DNA of 13,758 bases. Origin: Chlamydiia bacterium (GTDB lineage: Bacteria > Chlamydiota > Chlamydiia > Chlamydiales > JAAZZY01). This document shows, piece after piece, positions 6,780 to 13,758 of this stretch (positions are counted from its first letter, which is position 1; every line of letters begins with the position of its first letter). The notes under the pieces are model-generated. The model was not told the origin of the DNA, did no database searches, and saw only the letters and a program-made list of their open reading frames with translations. The position numbers and the translations under genes are program-made. The stretch lies in contig JAAZZY010000041.1 of NCBI GenBank assembly GCA_014239035.1, positions 1-13,758 of the forward strand. The letters are read 5' to 3'.

Positions 6780-8699
6780 CTATGCAAAAGTTAATTGCTG
6801 CTTTTTGCTAATGGTGACTTTTTTAACTTCTTTATTTGCCACTCTTTTGCCTTTAGCAGCAACTCCTTTGACTAAGACCTCTTCAAAAGAGAAATCTACT
6901 TTCTTCTGCTTGAGCTTAGGCTTAGGAAGAAAGATAACTGTAACAATCGGAGCTTTATGATCTGAGAGGAACTCTATTTTAGATCCTTCTTCAGCGAAGT
7001 TATAGACTTTATTTAGAATAAATTTAGAAACACTAAAGCGTTTGGCAAAAGCAAAATTAGTTTTTAGATCGCGGTAGATGCAAGACATTACCGTATCTTT
7101 ATCTACAGGGGCCACATGAAGCAGTTTATTGCCTGTTAAGACATAGTCTTTTTCTGATGGGGCAATTACTTTGTAGCTGCCGTCATCAAAATAGAGAACA
7201 AAGCGATCTAAGTTTGTGCACTTATATTGCACCTCAGATACAACTTTTGTACCGATATACCCTTGTTTGATATCGACTCCCACTTTAATTTCTCTCTCTA
7301 CAGCTTTCTTGCGGTCAATGTCCTCTAGCTCTTGAATCTCTGTTTTTCTAGGGAACAAGTCTCCGTATTTCTTTAAAAGGTCTTTGAGGTAATTAATCGT
7401 AAAACGGGTCAAAGCCTTGAGGTTTTTCTCTATCTCTAAAATATTTCCTTTTAAAACCTTGATCTCTCCGTGGTGGCGATCAATATCAAATTTTGAGATG
7501 CGGCGAATGGGGATGTTTAGAAGTCTTTCACGGTCATCATAGGTGGGTATTTTCTTAAGTTTGCGATGAAAGGGTTTGAGCTGAGAGGCTATTGTTTCAT
7601 GAATTTTATCATAGGTTTTTAAATTCTCAATTTTCTTGTACATGCGGTTTTCAATAAAAAGCTGCTCAAGCGTTTTATCAAAAATTTTGCGGAGAAGCTT
7701 TTCATGAGCAATCTCAAGCTCTCTTTTTAAAAAGGATTTTAAAGTTTTAGTATGAAGCTCTAAAAGTCCATCGACATCGGTCTCCCATGGCATCTTGTCT
7801 TTGATCACCAGGACCTGTGAGTTTATGGATACCTGGCACTGAGTAAAGGCATAGAGAGCATCTAAGATATCAGTGGCATAAGCTCCTCTTGGTAGTTTTA
7901 GCTCTATCTCTACTTTGTCAGAAGTGTAGTCATTAATAGCTTCGAGCTTGAGTCTCCCTTTTTTAGCTGCCTCATCAATAGAGTTAATCATAGACTCTGT
8001 TGAAGTTCCCGGGCATATCTCACGTATGATAATTGTTTTGGTATCGACAATATCAAGGTTTGCTCGCACTTTAATTTTTCCTCTGCCTTTGTTATACTCA
8101 GAGATGTCCATGACACCCCCAGTGATAAAGTCAGGGAAAACTTCAAAAGGCTTTTTTTGCAAAATGGCGATTTGAGCAGTAATGAGCTCATTAAAGTTGT
8201 GAGGGAGAATTTTTGTAGACATTCCAACTGCGATCCCTTCAGCTCCCTGCATTAAAACAAGAGGGATTTTTGCAGGCAGGCAAACAGGCTCTTGGTTTCT
8301 TCCATCATAGGAAGGTAAAAAATCAGTGATGTCTTTATTATAGAGGGTCTCTTTTGCTAGAGAAGACAGGCGCGTTTCAATATAACGAGCAGCAGCAGCA
8401 GGATCTCCTGTGTAGAGGTTCCCAAAGTTTCCTTGGGTATCTAAAAGGTAGCCTTTATTAGCTAGGTTGACCAAAGCATCTGTAATAGGTGCGTCACCAT
8501 GGGGATGCAGCGCCATTGTTTGACCTGCAACATTTGCTACTTTATGCATTTTACCATCATCAATAGACATTAAAGTATGCAATATGCGGCGTTGCACCGG
8601 TTTGAGCCCATCAATAGCATTGGGAATAGCACGATCTAAAATAACGTATGAGGCATACGTTAAATAGTTATGTTTCATTAAGTGCTTAAGATCATCCAC
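6780..8699 (-). CDS. parC: Type IIA topoisomerase A subunit (ParC/second GyrA type)
   Basis: This DNA-cleaving subunit works with the ParE partner encoded just upstream to relax or decatenate DNA. Of 639 residues, the N-terminal breakage-reunion domain holds RAIPNAIDGLKPVQRRIL (23-40), HPHGDAPITD (65-74), GNFGNLYTGDPAAAARY (90-106) with the expected active-site Tyr106, and QGAEGIAVGMSTKI (151-164). A coiled-coil-like stretch follows (about 320-470). The C-terminal part (about 470-639) is shorter than in GyrA and has only one GyrA-box-like element, KGVAAKGKR (611-619). That argues for a topoisomerase IV-like enzyme rather than a supercoiling gyrase. The start is GTG, overlapping the parE stop by one base (TAGTG), with GGAG eight bases upstream inside parE, so translation is coupled. 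The position of E. coli GyrA Ser83 is Ala70. Gyrase-like naming (gyrA_2) is equally defensible. Confidence 0.88.
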   Translation of the reverse strand: MDDLKHLMKHNYLTYASYVILDRAIPNAIDGLKPVQRRILHTLMSIDDGKMHKVANVAGQTMALHPHGDAPITDALVNLANKGYLLDTQGNFGNLYTGDPAAAARYIETRLSSLAKETLYNKDITDFLPSYDGRNQEPVCLPAKIPLVLMQGAEGIAVGMSTKILPHNFNELITAQIAILQKKPFEVFPDFITGGVMDISEYNKGRGKIKVRANLDIVDTKTIIIREICPGTSTESMINSIDEAAKKGRLKLEAINDYTSDKVEIELKLPRGAYATDILDALYAFTQCQVSINSQVLVIKDKMPWETDVDGLLELHTKTLKSFLKRELEIAHEKLLRKIFDKTLEQLFIENRMYKKIENLKTYDKIHETIASQLKPFHRKLKKIPTYDDRERLLNIPIRRISKFDIDRHHGEIKVLKGNILEIEKNLKALTRFTINYLKDLLKKYGDLFPRKTEIQELEDIDRKKAVEREIKVGVDIKQGYIGTKVVSEVQYKCTNLDRFVLYFDDGSYKVIAPSEKDYVLTGNKLLHVAPVDKDTVMSCIYRDLKTNFAFAKRFSVSKFILNKVYNFAEEGSKIEFLSDHKAPIVTVIFLPKPKLKQKKVDFSFEEVLVKGVAAKGKRVANKEVKKVTISKKQQLTFA

Positions 8700-10516
8700 T
8701 ATATGAGCTCCGGTTCAGAAACAAGGTTGTCCATTATAAATTGTTTTCTTTTTGGGGTGTTTTTACCCATGTAAAATTCTAGTGAGGCTTTTATATCACT
8801 ATAGTTTGAGATGTTGATGGTTTGAAGGCGTATATCTTTTGAGATAAACTGCTTAAACTCTTTTGGAGAAATTTCTCCTAGCCCTTTAAAGCGGGTGATC
8901 TCCACATTTTTAGTCGTAACATCTTTAAGTACGTAGTCTTTTTCTTCTTCGCTATAGCAGTAATGAATCTGATCTTTTACGCGTACTTTAAAGAGGGGAG
9001 TCTCCAATATAAAAAGGTGTCCATTGATCGCGAGCGCCTCAAAATAAGTTAGGAAATATGTCAGAAGCAGATTGCGAATATGCATTCCATCTACATCAGC
9101 ATCTGTTGCTAAGATAATCTTATTATAGCGCAAGTTGGCGATGTCCTCTTCGACATTTAGAGCGTTCATCAAATTGAACATCTCTTCATTTTTATAGAGC
9201 TGATCTCTTTTCAATCCATGAACATTTAGGGGTTTTCCGCGAAGAGAGAAGACCGCTTGAGTCAGAGGGTCTCTAGATGCAACAATAGATGCTGATGCTG
9301 AATCTCCCTCAGTTAAAAAGATCATAGTCTCGAATCCCTTTTCGTTTGCATCTGAAAAATGATACTTGCAGTCACGGAGTTTAGGGATCTTAAAGGAAAT
9401 CTTTTTCTGACGCTCTTTAGCTTCCTTTTTAACAGAAGAGAGCTCTTTTCGAAGCTTCTCATTAAAGCTTATCCGCTCAATAATTTTTTTGGAGATATCT
9501 TGATTTTTATATAAAAGATCAACAATAGCTGCTTTGACTTCTTGAACAAGCCCTGAGCGTATTTCAGTGTTAGCCAGTTTATTTTTGGTTTGTGATTCAA
9601 AAACAGGTTCTTCTATGCGAACAAGTACTGCAGCTACAATTCCATCTCGCAAATCAACACCCTGAAAGCTTCTTTTAGCATACTCATTAACCCCTTTTAA
9701 AATACCTTCACGAAAAGCTGAGAGGTGTGTTCCTCCATCAGTGGTATACTGTCCGTTAACAAAAGAAAAATAGCTTTCTCCATAGCTCTGCGTATGCAGA
9801 AGTGCAAATTCTAGTTTCTTTCCTCGAAAATGTATGGGTTCATAGAGCCGATCATCTTGCACTTCATTATTGAGAAGATCAAGGAGGCCATTCTCCGATT
9901 GGATGCTCAAGCCGTTATAATCAATAAGGAGATTTTGGTTGAGGTAGGCATAGTTCCAGAGTCTTTTAATGATAAAATCTTCATCAAAGTCAAACTTTTT
10001 GAAAATTTCAAGATCAGGAACAAACTCAATGTACGTTCCATTTTTTTCTCTTGTGCTACTTTTTTTCTTGTTTTTGATTTTTCCACGGGAAAAACTTGCT
10101 TCCATGTATTCTTTTTCGCGGAAGCTTCGAACTAAAAATTCACTAGATAAGGCGTTAACTGCTTTTGTTCCGACACCATTTAGTCCAACAGAGAATTGAA
10201 AAACATCACTATTATATTTAGCGCCTGTATTGATTTTACTTACGCAATCTATAACTTTTCCAAGTGGAATGCCGCGACCATAATCGCGCACCGAAATCTT
10301 TTGTGATTTTGGATCAAAGCGTACGACAATCTTTTCGCCATTGCCCATGATAAACTCATCAACAGAATTATCGATGACTTCCTTCATTAGGACATAGATC
10401 CCATCATCAGTATGAGAGCCATCACCCAAGCGACCAATATACATTCCTGTTCGCATGCGAATGTGCGAAAGGGCATCTAAAGTTTGGATTGTCGATTCAT
10501 CATATTTTTTCGCCAT
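8699..10516 (-). CDS. parE: Type IIA topoisomerase B subunit (ParE/second GyrB type)
   Basis: This is the ATP-driven subunit of the same enzyme. The GHKL ATPase site shows EVIDNSVDE (46-54), with Glu46 as general base and Asn50 for Mg-ATP, RDYGRGIP (77-84) and the ATP-lid motif GLNGVGTKAVNALS (111-124). The transducer domain follows, with QTKNKL (309-314) carrying the conserved Lys near the ATP gamma-phosphate. The TOPRIM domain has EGDSA (403-407) and TDADVDG (471-477), which bind Mg2+. Next are KGLGE (544-548) and MGKNTPKRKQFI (583-594). At 605 residues it lacks the large insertion of enterobacterial GyrB. The ATG has no evident Shine-Dalgarno site. It is the first gene of the parE-parC pair and is divergent from pseB. 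No true gyrase pair is in the window for comparison. Confidence 0.9.
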   Translation of the reverse strand: MAKKYDESTIQTLDALSHIRMRTGMYIGRLGDGSHTDDGIYVLMKEVIDNSVDEFIMGNGEKIVVRFDPKSQKISVRDYGRGIPLGKVIDCVSKINTGAKYNSDVFQFSVGLNGVGTKAVNALSSEFLVRSFREKEYMEASFSRGKIKNKKKSSTREKNGTYIEFVPDLEIFKKFDFDEDFIIKRLWNYAYLNQNLLIDYNGLSIQSENGLLDLLNNEVQDDRLYEPIHFRGKKLEFALLHTQSYGESYFSFVNGQYTTDGGTHLSAFREGILKGVNEYAKRSFQGVDLRDGIVAAVLVRIEEPVFESQTKNKLANTEIRSGLVQEVKAAIVDLLYKNQDISKKIIERISFNEKLRKELSSVKKEAKERQKKISFKIPKLRDCKYHFSDANEKGFETMIFLTEGDSASASIVASRDPLTQAVFSLRGKPLNVHGLKRDQLYKNEEMFNLMNALNVEEDIANLRYNKIILATDADVDGMHIRNLLLTYFLTYFEALAINGHLFILETPLFKVRVKDQIHYCYSEEEKDYVLKDVTTKNVEITRFKGLGEISPKEFKQFISKDIRLQTINISNYSDIKASLEFYMGKNTPKRKQFIMDNLVSEPELI

Positions 10517-10594
10517 AAATTTATTGGAAAGTATTTGTTTTAAAAAAACTTTATTCTGGGTAAAAGAATACTTTTTAGCAAGGAAGACCCAAAA
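10517..10594. promoter_or_regulatory. Divergent parE/pseB control region with an inverted repeat
   Basis: These 78 bases must hold both promoters. For parE (minus strand), TTGCTA (10576-10581), a 17-base spacer and CAGAAT (10553-10558) is the best candidate; it overlaps the pseB leader. For pseB I see only weak matches. AAAGTATT (10528-10535) and AATACTTT (10567-10574) are perfect inverted copies separated by 31 bases, flanking the likely promoter area. AAGGAAG (10580-10586) is a strong Shine-Dalgarno site eight bases before the pseB ATG. Confidence 0.4.
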
Positions 10595-11587
10595 ATGATA
10601 GACTATAATACCTTTTTTACCAACAAAACAATTTTAATCACAGGAGGATCGGGTAGTTTTGGACAAGCCTTTATTAAAAAAATCCTTTCTATTAGCAAGC
10701 CTAAAAAGTTAATTGTTTTTAGCCGTGACGAATATAAACACTCTCAAATGCAAGACTCAGATCCTGTCTTTTGTAAGCCTAATTTGCGATATTTTTTAGG
10801 AGACATCCGCGATAAAGAGCGTCTTCATCTAGCTTTTAGAGATGTGGACTATATTGTGCATGCTGCAGCACTCAAACAGGTTCCTGCAGCAGAATATAAT
10901 CCAACGGAGTTTATCAAAACTAACATCATCGGAACGATGAATGTAATGGATGTTGCCATCTCATCAAATGTAAAAAGAGTCATCTCCTTATCTACTGATA
11001 AAGCAGCTGCGCCTATCAACTTATATGGGGCAACCAAACTCTGCGCTGATAAGCTTATCTTATCAGGAAAATCTTACGTTGGAGATAGAGGAGAACCCAA
11101 ACTCTCTGTTGTTCGTTATGGAAATGTACTAGGTTCTAGAGGATCTCTTTTGCCAAGATGGCAAAAGATGATTAAAGATGGAGCTGAGTCTCTTCCTGTT
11201 ACTGATGAGAGAATGACACGTTTTTGGATTACCATGGATCAAGCAGCAGAGTTTGTTATGCAAAGTTTAGTGGTTATGCAAGGTGAAGAGATTTTTGTTC
11301 CTAAAATACCTAGCATGAAAATCACTGACCTTGCAAAAGCCATCGCTCCACACCTACCAATTATAAATTGTGGAATCAGACCCGGAGAAAAATTGCACGA
11401 GCATCTTATTACACAAGAAGAAGCAAAGTGTACGTTTGATTTTCCAGGATATTTTTTAGTGCGCGCTCCTAGAAATAAGCAAACGGATGGGGGAAATGTC
11501 CCTATTGATTTTGAGTATTCCTCAGATAAAAATGACCAGTGGCTAGAAGAAAAAGAGCTTCAAAAAGCTGCACAGATTACTGCGTAG
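10595..11587 (+). CDS. pseB: UDP-N-acetylglucosamine 4,6-dehydratase (inverting), PseB/FlaA1 type
   Basis: PseB dehydrates and C5-epimerises UDP-GlcNAc to a UDP-4-keto-6-deoxy-L-arabino sugar, the first step to pseudaminic acid, in the cytoplasm. The 330-residue extended short-chain dehydrogenase/reductase has the NADP-binding GGSGSFG (17-23), HAAALKQVPAAEYNP (89-103), and the catalytic block STDKAAAPINLYGATK (133-148) with Asp135, Lys136, Tyr144 and Lys148. These correspond to Helicobacter FlaA1 Asp132/Lys133/Tyr141. RPGEKLHEHL (262-271) is also characteristic. The Tyr in NLYGATK separates it from CapE/FnlA-type enzymes, which have Met there. A strong AAGGAAG site fixes the start. No pseC or later pathway gene is adjacent. 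The product might serve another 6-deoxy amino sugar if the rest of the pathway is absent from the genome. Confidence 0.9.
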   Translation: MIDYNTFFTNKTILITGGSGSFGQAFIKKILSISKPKKLIVFSRDEYKHSQMQDSDPVFCKPNLRYFLGDIRDKERLHLAFRDVDYIVHAAALKQVPAAEYNPTEFIKTNIIGTMNVMDVAISSNVKRVISLSTDKAAAPINLYGATKLCADKLILSGKSYVGDRGEPKLSVVRYGNVLGSRGSLLPRWQKMIKDGAESLPVTDERMTRFWITMDQAAEFVMQSLVVMQGEEIFVPKIPSMKITDLAKAIAPHLPIINCGIRPGEKLHEHLITQEEAKCTFDFPGYFLVRAPRNKQTDGGNVPIDFEYSSDKNDQWLEEKELQKAAQITA

Positions 11588-11679
11588 TTTAATTATTTAA
11601 GATCTCTAGATAATAAAGGCATATCTATGCGTCGATGAGGTTTTTTTTAAGTAAATCTATCCTTGTAGGCACAAATAGT

Positions 11680-11720
11680 TTTAATTTTTTTTTGGGGGGG
11701 GGTAATTTTAATTTTAATTA
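11680..11720 (+). promoter_or_regulatory. Promoter-like region containing a T9-G9 tract
   Basis: TTTAAT (11680-11685) and TAATTT (11703-11708) are exactly 17 bases apart, and the spacer consists only of T8 and G9. TAATTT is then repeated at 11709-11714, with TAATTA at 11715-11720. A second possible -10, TATAAA, lies at 11740-11745; if that is used, the tract would sit at or just above its -35. Both readings place the homopolymer where length change could alter transcription. The hexamers are poor matches to consensus, so the promoter itself is tentative. Confidence 0.35.
11685..11702 (+). repeat. Homopolymer pair: nine T then nine G
   Basis: A T9 run (11685-11693) runs directly into a G9 run (11694-11702), 20 bases before the first ATG and 77 bases before the preferred start of the following surface-protein gene. 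This is the only G/C homopolymer of this length in the window. Such tracts slip during replication and drive phase variation in several pathogens. Confidence 0.9.
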
Positions 11721-11778
11721 AATGGGATTTTTTGATACCTATAAAATATTGTTGAATATACAAAACCGGTATAGATCT

Positions 11779-12948
11779 ATGTTTAGAAAATTTTATTTTG
11801 TAATGATTTTTATGTTTTTAACAGTGGCTTTTAAGCTTCCTGCCATGGCCCCTGCCCCTGAACCGTCTACTGGTAGTGGTTTGACTCCTGTGCAGCAGGC
11901 CGCAGCAACAGAAGTAGAGGAGATATTGTATGCCAACATGTATGGAGGACCTCCAGTACCCTGGGACCAGGCTGCTCAGATGCTTTTAGGTACGTATTTC
12001 CCTTGGATGTTTCTACGTACAACATCCTCGTTAGCACTAGGAGATACTGGTAACAAGCCACCACCTTTAAAGGGAAAAAATAAAAAGGGAGAAGAATATA
12101 TAGTCTACGACATTCCCCAAACTGGATTTGAAATTAAGCCAATAGGTTCTTACACTAATCAAAGACTAGCATGGTTTCAACCAGCTTTAAAATCGGGTCA
12201 ATATGGTGCAGCTATTGCCTGGAATCAGGTTTTAAAAGGAAAATTTATCTTGGAGAATACGGTAGGTTATACTCACCAAAATACAACTATTGAAACCAAT
12301 ATTGGAAACATTAAAGCAAGTAATTTATGGGTGCAGCCCTTCTTTGGGTGGTTTAATCAAAAAGCTTTTGCCAATATTAGCTTAATGGGGAACTTTCAAT
12401 TCAATAGAGCCGCTTCCAAATTGTTTGTGCCAGGATTCGGTATTAGATATGTACGAGGAAGATTTACCACTTATAATATTGCTGTAAGGGCAAGCGGAGG
12501 GCCTCGTATACAATTTAAAAATTCCTATTGGTTTCAGCCAGAAACTACATTAGCTGTAAATAACTACATTACTTCTGGTTTTTCTAATAAAATAGATGGA
12601 CAAACACTCACTAATTTTAATACAACGAGTAACAGCGTTCTTTTTAGCAGAGTATTGTGTCGCTTTATTAAACAGTATGAAAATAAAAAGATATGTTATG
12701 CTCCTAATATTTCCTTAGGTTGGGCAGCTAATACTCCTTTAAATAGAGTTAGATCGACAGGTAACTTAATAAATTTTCCGCAGTTTGGGCTTAAGTTGAA
12801 GTCTAGGATGATTAACCAGCTTGTTGTAGGAGCACAGTTTTATGCTCAGAAGTTTAATAAATTTATTTTGACTGGGAATTTCACTGGTTATTTTTTAAGT
12901 AAAAGCGAAAGCTACAATTTCTATGTCAGATATGAATGGTTGTTCTAG
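11779..12948 (+). CDS. Secreted beta-barrel outer-membrane protein, autotransporter-like
   Basis: I prefer ATG 11779 (389 residues) to the in-frame ATG at 11722. From 11779 the protein begins with a clean signal peptide (MFRKFYFV..., cleavage plausible after PAMA, residue 24), while the 11722 start adds 19 residues before it. Neither start has a clear Shine-Dalgarno site. After the signal comes a Pro-rich, low-complexity stretch (25-115), too short for a normal autotransporter passenger. Residues about 116-389 alternate hydrophobic and polar residues with many aromatics and Gly, consistent with a barrel of about 12 strands. The protein ends in RYEWLF, a good beta-signal with terminal Phe. The barrel resembles the autotransporter fold in size and pattern, but a porin-like protein is also possible. 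Upstream lies the T9-G9 tract, downstream a strong terminator, so it is monocistronic. Confidence 0.75.
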   Translation: MFRKFYFVMIFMFLTVAFKLPAMAPAPEPSTGSGLTPVQQAAATEVEEILYANMYGGPPVPWDQAAQMLLGTYFPWMFLRTTSSLALGDTGNKPPPLKGKNKKGEEYIVYDIPQTGFEIKPIGSYTNQRLAWFQPALKSGQYGAAIAWNQVLKGKFILENTVGYTHQNTTIETNIGNIKASNLWVQPFFGWFNQKAFANISLMGNFQFNRAASKLFVPGFGIRYVRGRFTTYNIAVRASGGPRIQFKNSYWFQPETTLAVNNYITSGFSNKIDGQTLTNFNTTSNSVLFSRVLCRFIKQYENKKICYAPNISLGWAANTPLNRVRSTGNLINFPQFGLKLKSRMINQLVVGAQFYAQKFNKFILTGNFTGYFLSKSESYNFYVRYEWLF

Positions 12949-12978
12949 ATAATCGCTTATAGGAATAAATTAGAATAC

Positions 12979-13012
12979 AAAAAAGCCCTCTATGAAAATA
13001 GAGGGCTTTTTT
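12979..13012 (+). terminator. Strong, symmetric rho-independent terminator
   Basis: GCCCTCTAT (12985-12993), a GAAA tetraloop and ATAGAGGGC (12998-13006) form a perfect nine-pair stem, extended to 15 pairs by A6 (12979-12984) and T6 (13007-13012). Being symmetric it can stop transcription from either side; it ends the barrel gene on the plus strand and could end a minus-strand gene arriving from 13032. Confidence 0.95.
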
Positions 13013-13245
13013 GATTGTTATGCAGCTGCAATTACTGCTCAATAGCTCTGAAGTTACTTGCGGCATTATTTGCAGATTGAAAGGCAAGGTTTGCTAATAG
13101 CAACGCCTGAGATTGTTTGTACTCCTGTAGTCAAAGGCTTGAATCTATTCTTTTAATATTGAAAGAATGAAGAAAGTTTTTTATTTTGAGAGCTCATATA
13201 TTAGGGGCTTGAATAGATTTTGATGGCAGAGCTATATTGGAGGCA
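13013..13245. other. Gap between the terminator and the ABC ATPase gene
   Basis: Apart from the possible gene remnant, this stretch holds a 22-base near-perfect palindrome at 13147-13168 (half-site ATTCTTTTAAT, one G-T pair). It also has two copies of GGCTTGAAT exactly 70 bases apart (13136-13144 and 13206-13214), whose continuations AATCTATTC (13142-13150) and GAATAGATT (13211-13219) are inverted copies of each other. No convincing promoter for the downstream gene was found. Confidence 0.5.
13032..13133 (-). pseudogene. Possible remnant of the 3' end of a minus-strand gene
   Basis: On the minus strand, a stretch of 32 codons runs between an in-frame TGA (13131-13133) and a TAA (13032-13034). 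The encoded peptide is an Ala/Asn/Gln-rich amphipathic helix ending FQSANNAASNFRAIEQ and reads like a genuine protein C-terminus. It has no start codon, and the same frame further upstream is lysine-rich, interrupted and not protein-like. The symmetric terminator lies 19 bases beyond its stop, where a terminator would be expected. The parent family is not recognised. It could also be chance. Confidence 0.3.
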
Positions 13246-13758
13246 ATGAAAAATATAATTGAAATTGAGAACCTCTCTATTCGTGTTCCTCCTCACAAAA
13301 GGCTCTTCTCTGGGGCATCGCTCTTTGTCCAAAAGGGGCAATCTGCTGCTTTAATGGGCCCATCTGGATCTGGAAAAACAACATTTGCTCTTTCGCTGCT
13401 CGGCCTTTTATCCAGTAATATAGAAATGGAGGGAAAGCATAGAGTTTTAGGGTTTGACTGGAATAGCTTAAGTGAGGTGCAGAAGAGCTCTATACGAGGA
13501 CGAGAGGTTGCTATGATCTTTCAAGACCCATCACAGAGCTTAAATCCTTTTTATAAAATAGGGTTTCAACTTAGAGAAGTTTTAAGATCCCACACCTCCT
13601 ATAGAGTTGATGAGATTGAGAAGCGTATCCTACTTGGCCTTCAAGAGGTTTCCTTAAATAAACCTAAAGCATATTTGAATGCTTATCCCCATCAACTATC
13701 AGGGGGTGAGAAACAAAGGGTGATGATAGCTATGGCCCTTTTATGTGACCCAAAGCTG
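13246..13758 (+). CDS. Peptide/nickel-type ABC transporter ATP-binding protein (3' end outside window)
   Basis: This is the first 171 residues of a cytoplasmic ABC ATPase that would power an inner-membrane importer, most like the DppD/OppD family for di- or oligopeptides (or nickel). Visible are the Walker A motif GPSGSGKT (38-45), the Q-loop FQDPSQSLNPF (92-102), whose SLNP is typical of this family, and the signature LSGGEKQRVMIAMAL (151-165). Walker B should follow just beyond the window. GGAGG at 13239-13243 lies only two bases before ATG 13246, unusually close, but no better start is in frame. In this family two ATPase domains are often fused in Chlamydiota and other bacteria; the full length cannot be seen. 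The substrate cannot be told from the ATPase alone. Confidence 0.88.
   Translation, partial: MKNIIEIENLSIRVPPHKRLFSGASLFVQKGQSAALMGPSGSGKTTFALSLLGLLSSNIEMEGKHRVLGFDWNSLSEVQKSSIRGREVAMIFQDPSQSLNPFYKIGFQLREVLRSHTSYRVDEIEKRILLGLQEVSLNKPKAYLNAYPHQLSGGEKQRVMIAMALLCDPKL

Noticed and set aside
11588..11660. Terminator for pseB at the GCAT-ATCT-ATGC hairpin and T8 run
   Set aside because: The four-to-five-pair stem is separated from the T run by about ten bases, so it is not a classical terminator; no better one was found.
11722..11778. ATG at 11722 as the true start of the secreted barrel protein
   Set aside because: It puts 19 polar residues before an otherwise standard signal peptide and has no ribosome site; kept only as an alternative.
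13020..13097. Small plus-strand frame beginning MQLQLLL after the terminator
   Set aside because: 25 codons, no Shine-Dalgarno site, directly behind a strong terminator and Cys-rich in an unlikely way; more probably the shadow of the minus-strand remnant.
13209..13238. TTGAAT-18-TATATT as a promoter for the ABC ATPase gene
   Set aside because: The -10 would end seven bases before the ATG, placing the start of transcription after or within the GGAGG site, which contradicts use of that site.

Overview
The window looks like chromosome of an obligate intracellular bacterium of the phylum Chlamydiota, more like an environmental lineage (Simkania or Rhabdochlamydia type) than Chlamydia itself. The reasons are: low G+C, weak Shine-Dalgarno sites, tandem repeat-containing outer-membrane barrel proteins, and a second type II topoisomerase pair on one strand near an RluD-family pseudouridine synthase. 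From memory, a similar rluD / gyrA_2 / gyrB_2 neighbourhood exists in Chlamydia trachomatis. The taxonomic call is an inference; there is no rRNA or other direct marker here.

Layout. Bases 1-3275 hold two same-strand surface-protein genes: the 3' end of one, then a complete gene for a protein with three tandem copies of the same ~240-residue barrel-like unit. Bases 3282-4612 (minus) hold rluD and dtd, overlapping by 13 bases, with a good promoter just upstream. Bases 4675-5331 (minus) encode a disordered, repeat-rich protein of unknown function. A 304-base A+T-rich divergent gap follows, then an orphan plus-strand gene with one membrane segment (5636-6622) and a hairpin terminator. Bases 6780-10516 (minus) are a tightly coupled parE-parC pair. 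Divergent from it is pseB (10595-11587), the first enzyme of pseudaminic acid synthesis, with no other pse gene in view. Next comes a secreted beta-barrel protein (11779-12948), preceded by a T9-G9 homopolymer in its presumed promoter and followed by a textbook terminator. After a gap holding what looks like the decayed 3' end of a minus-strand gene, the window ends inside a peptide/nickel-type ABC ATPase gene.

How the parts relate. The housekeeping functions (tRNA proofreading, rRNA modification, topoisomerase) form a minus-strand block. Around it lie envelope genes: repeated barrels, PseB and the autotransporter-like barrel. The most notable signals are the T9-G9 tract, which could switch or tune a surface protein by changing promoter geometry, and the three-unit barrel architecture. 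I see no CRISPR array, insertion sequence, tRNA or rRNA.
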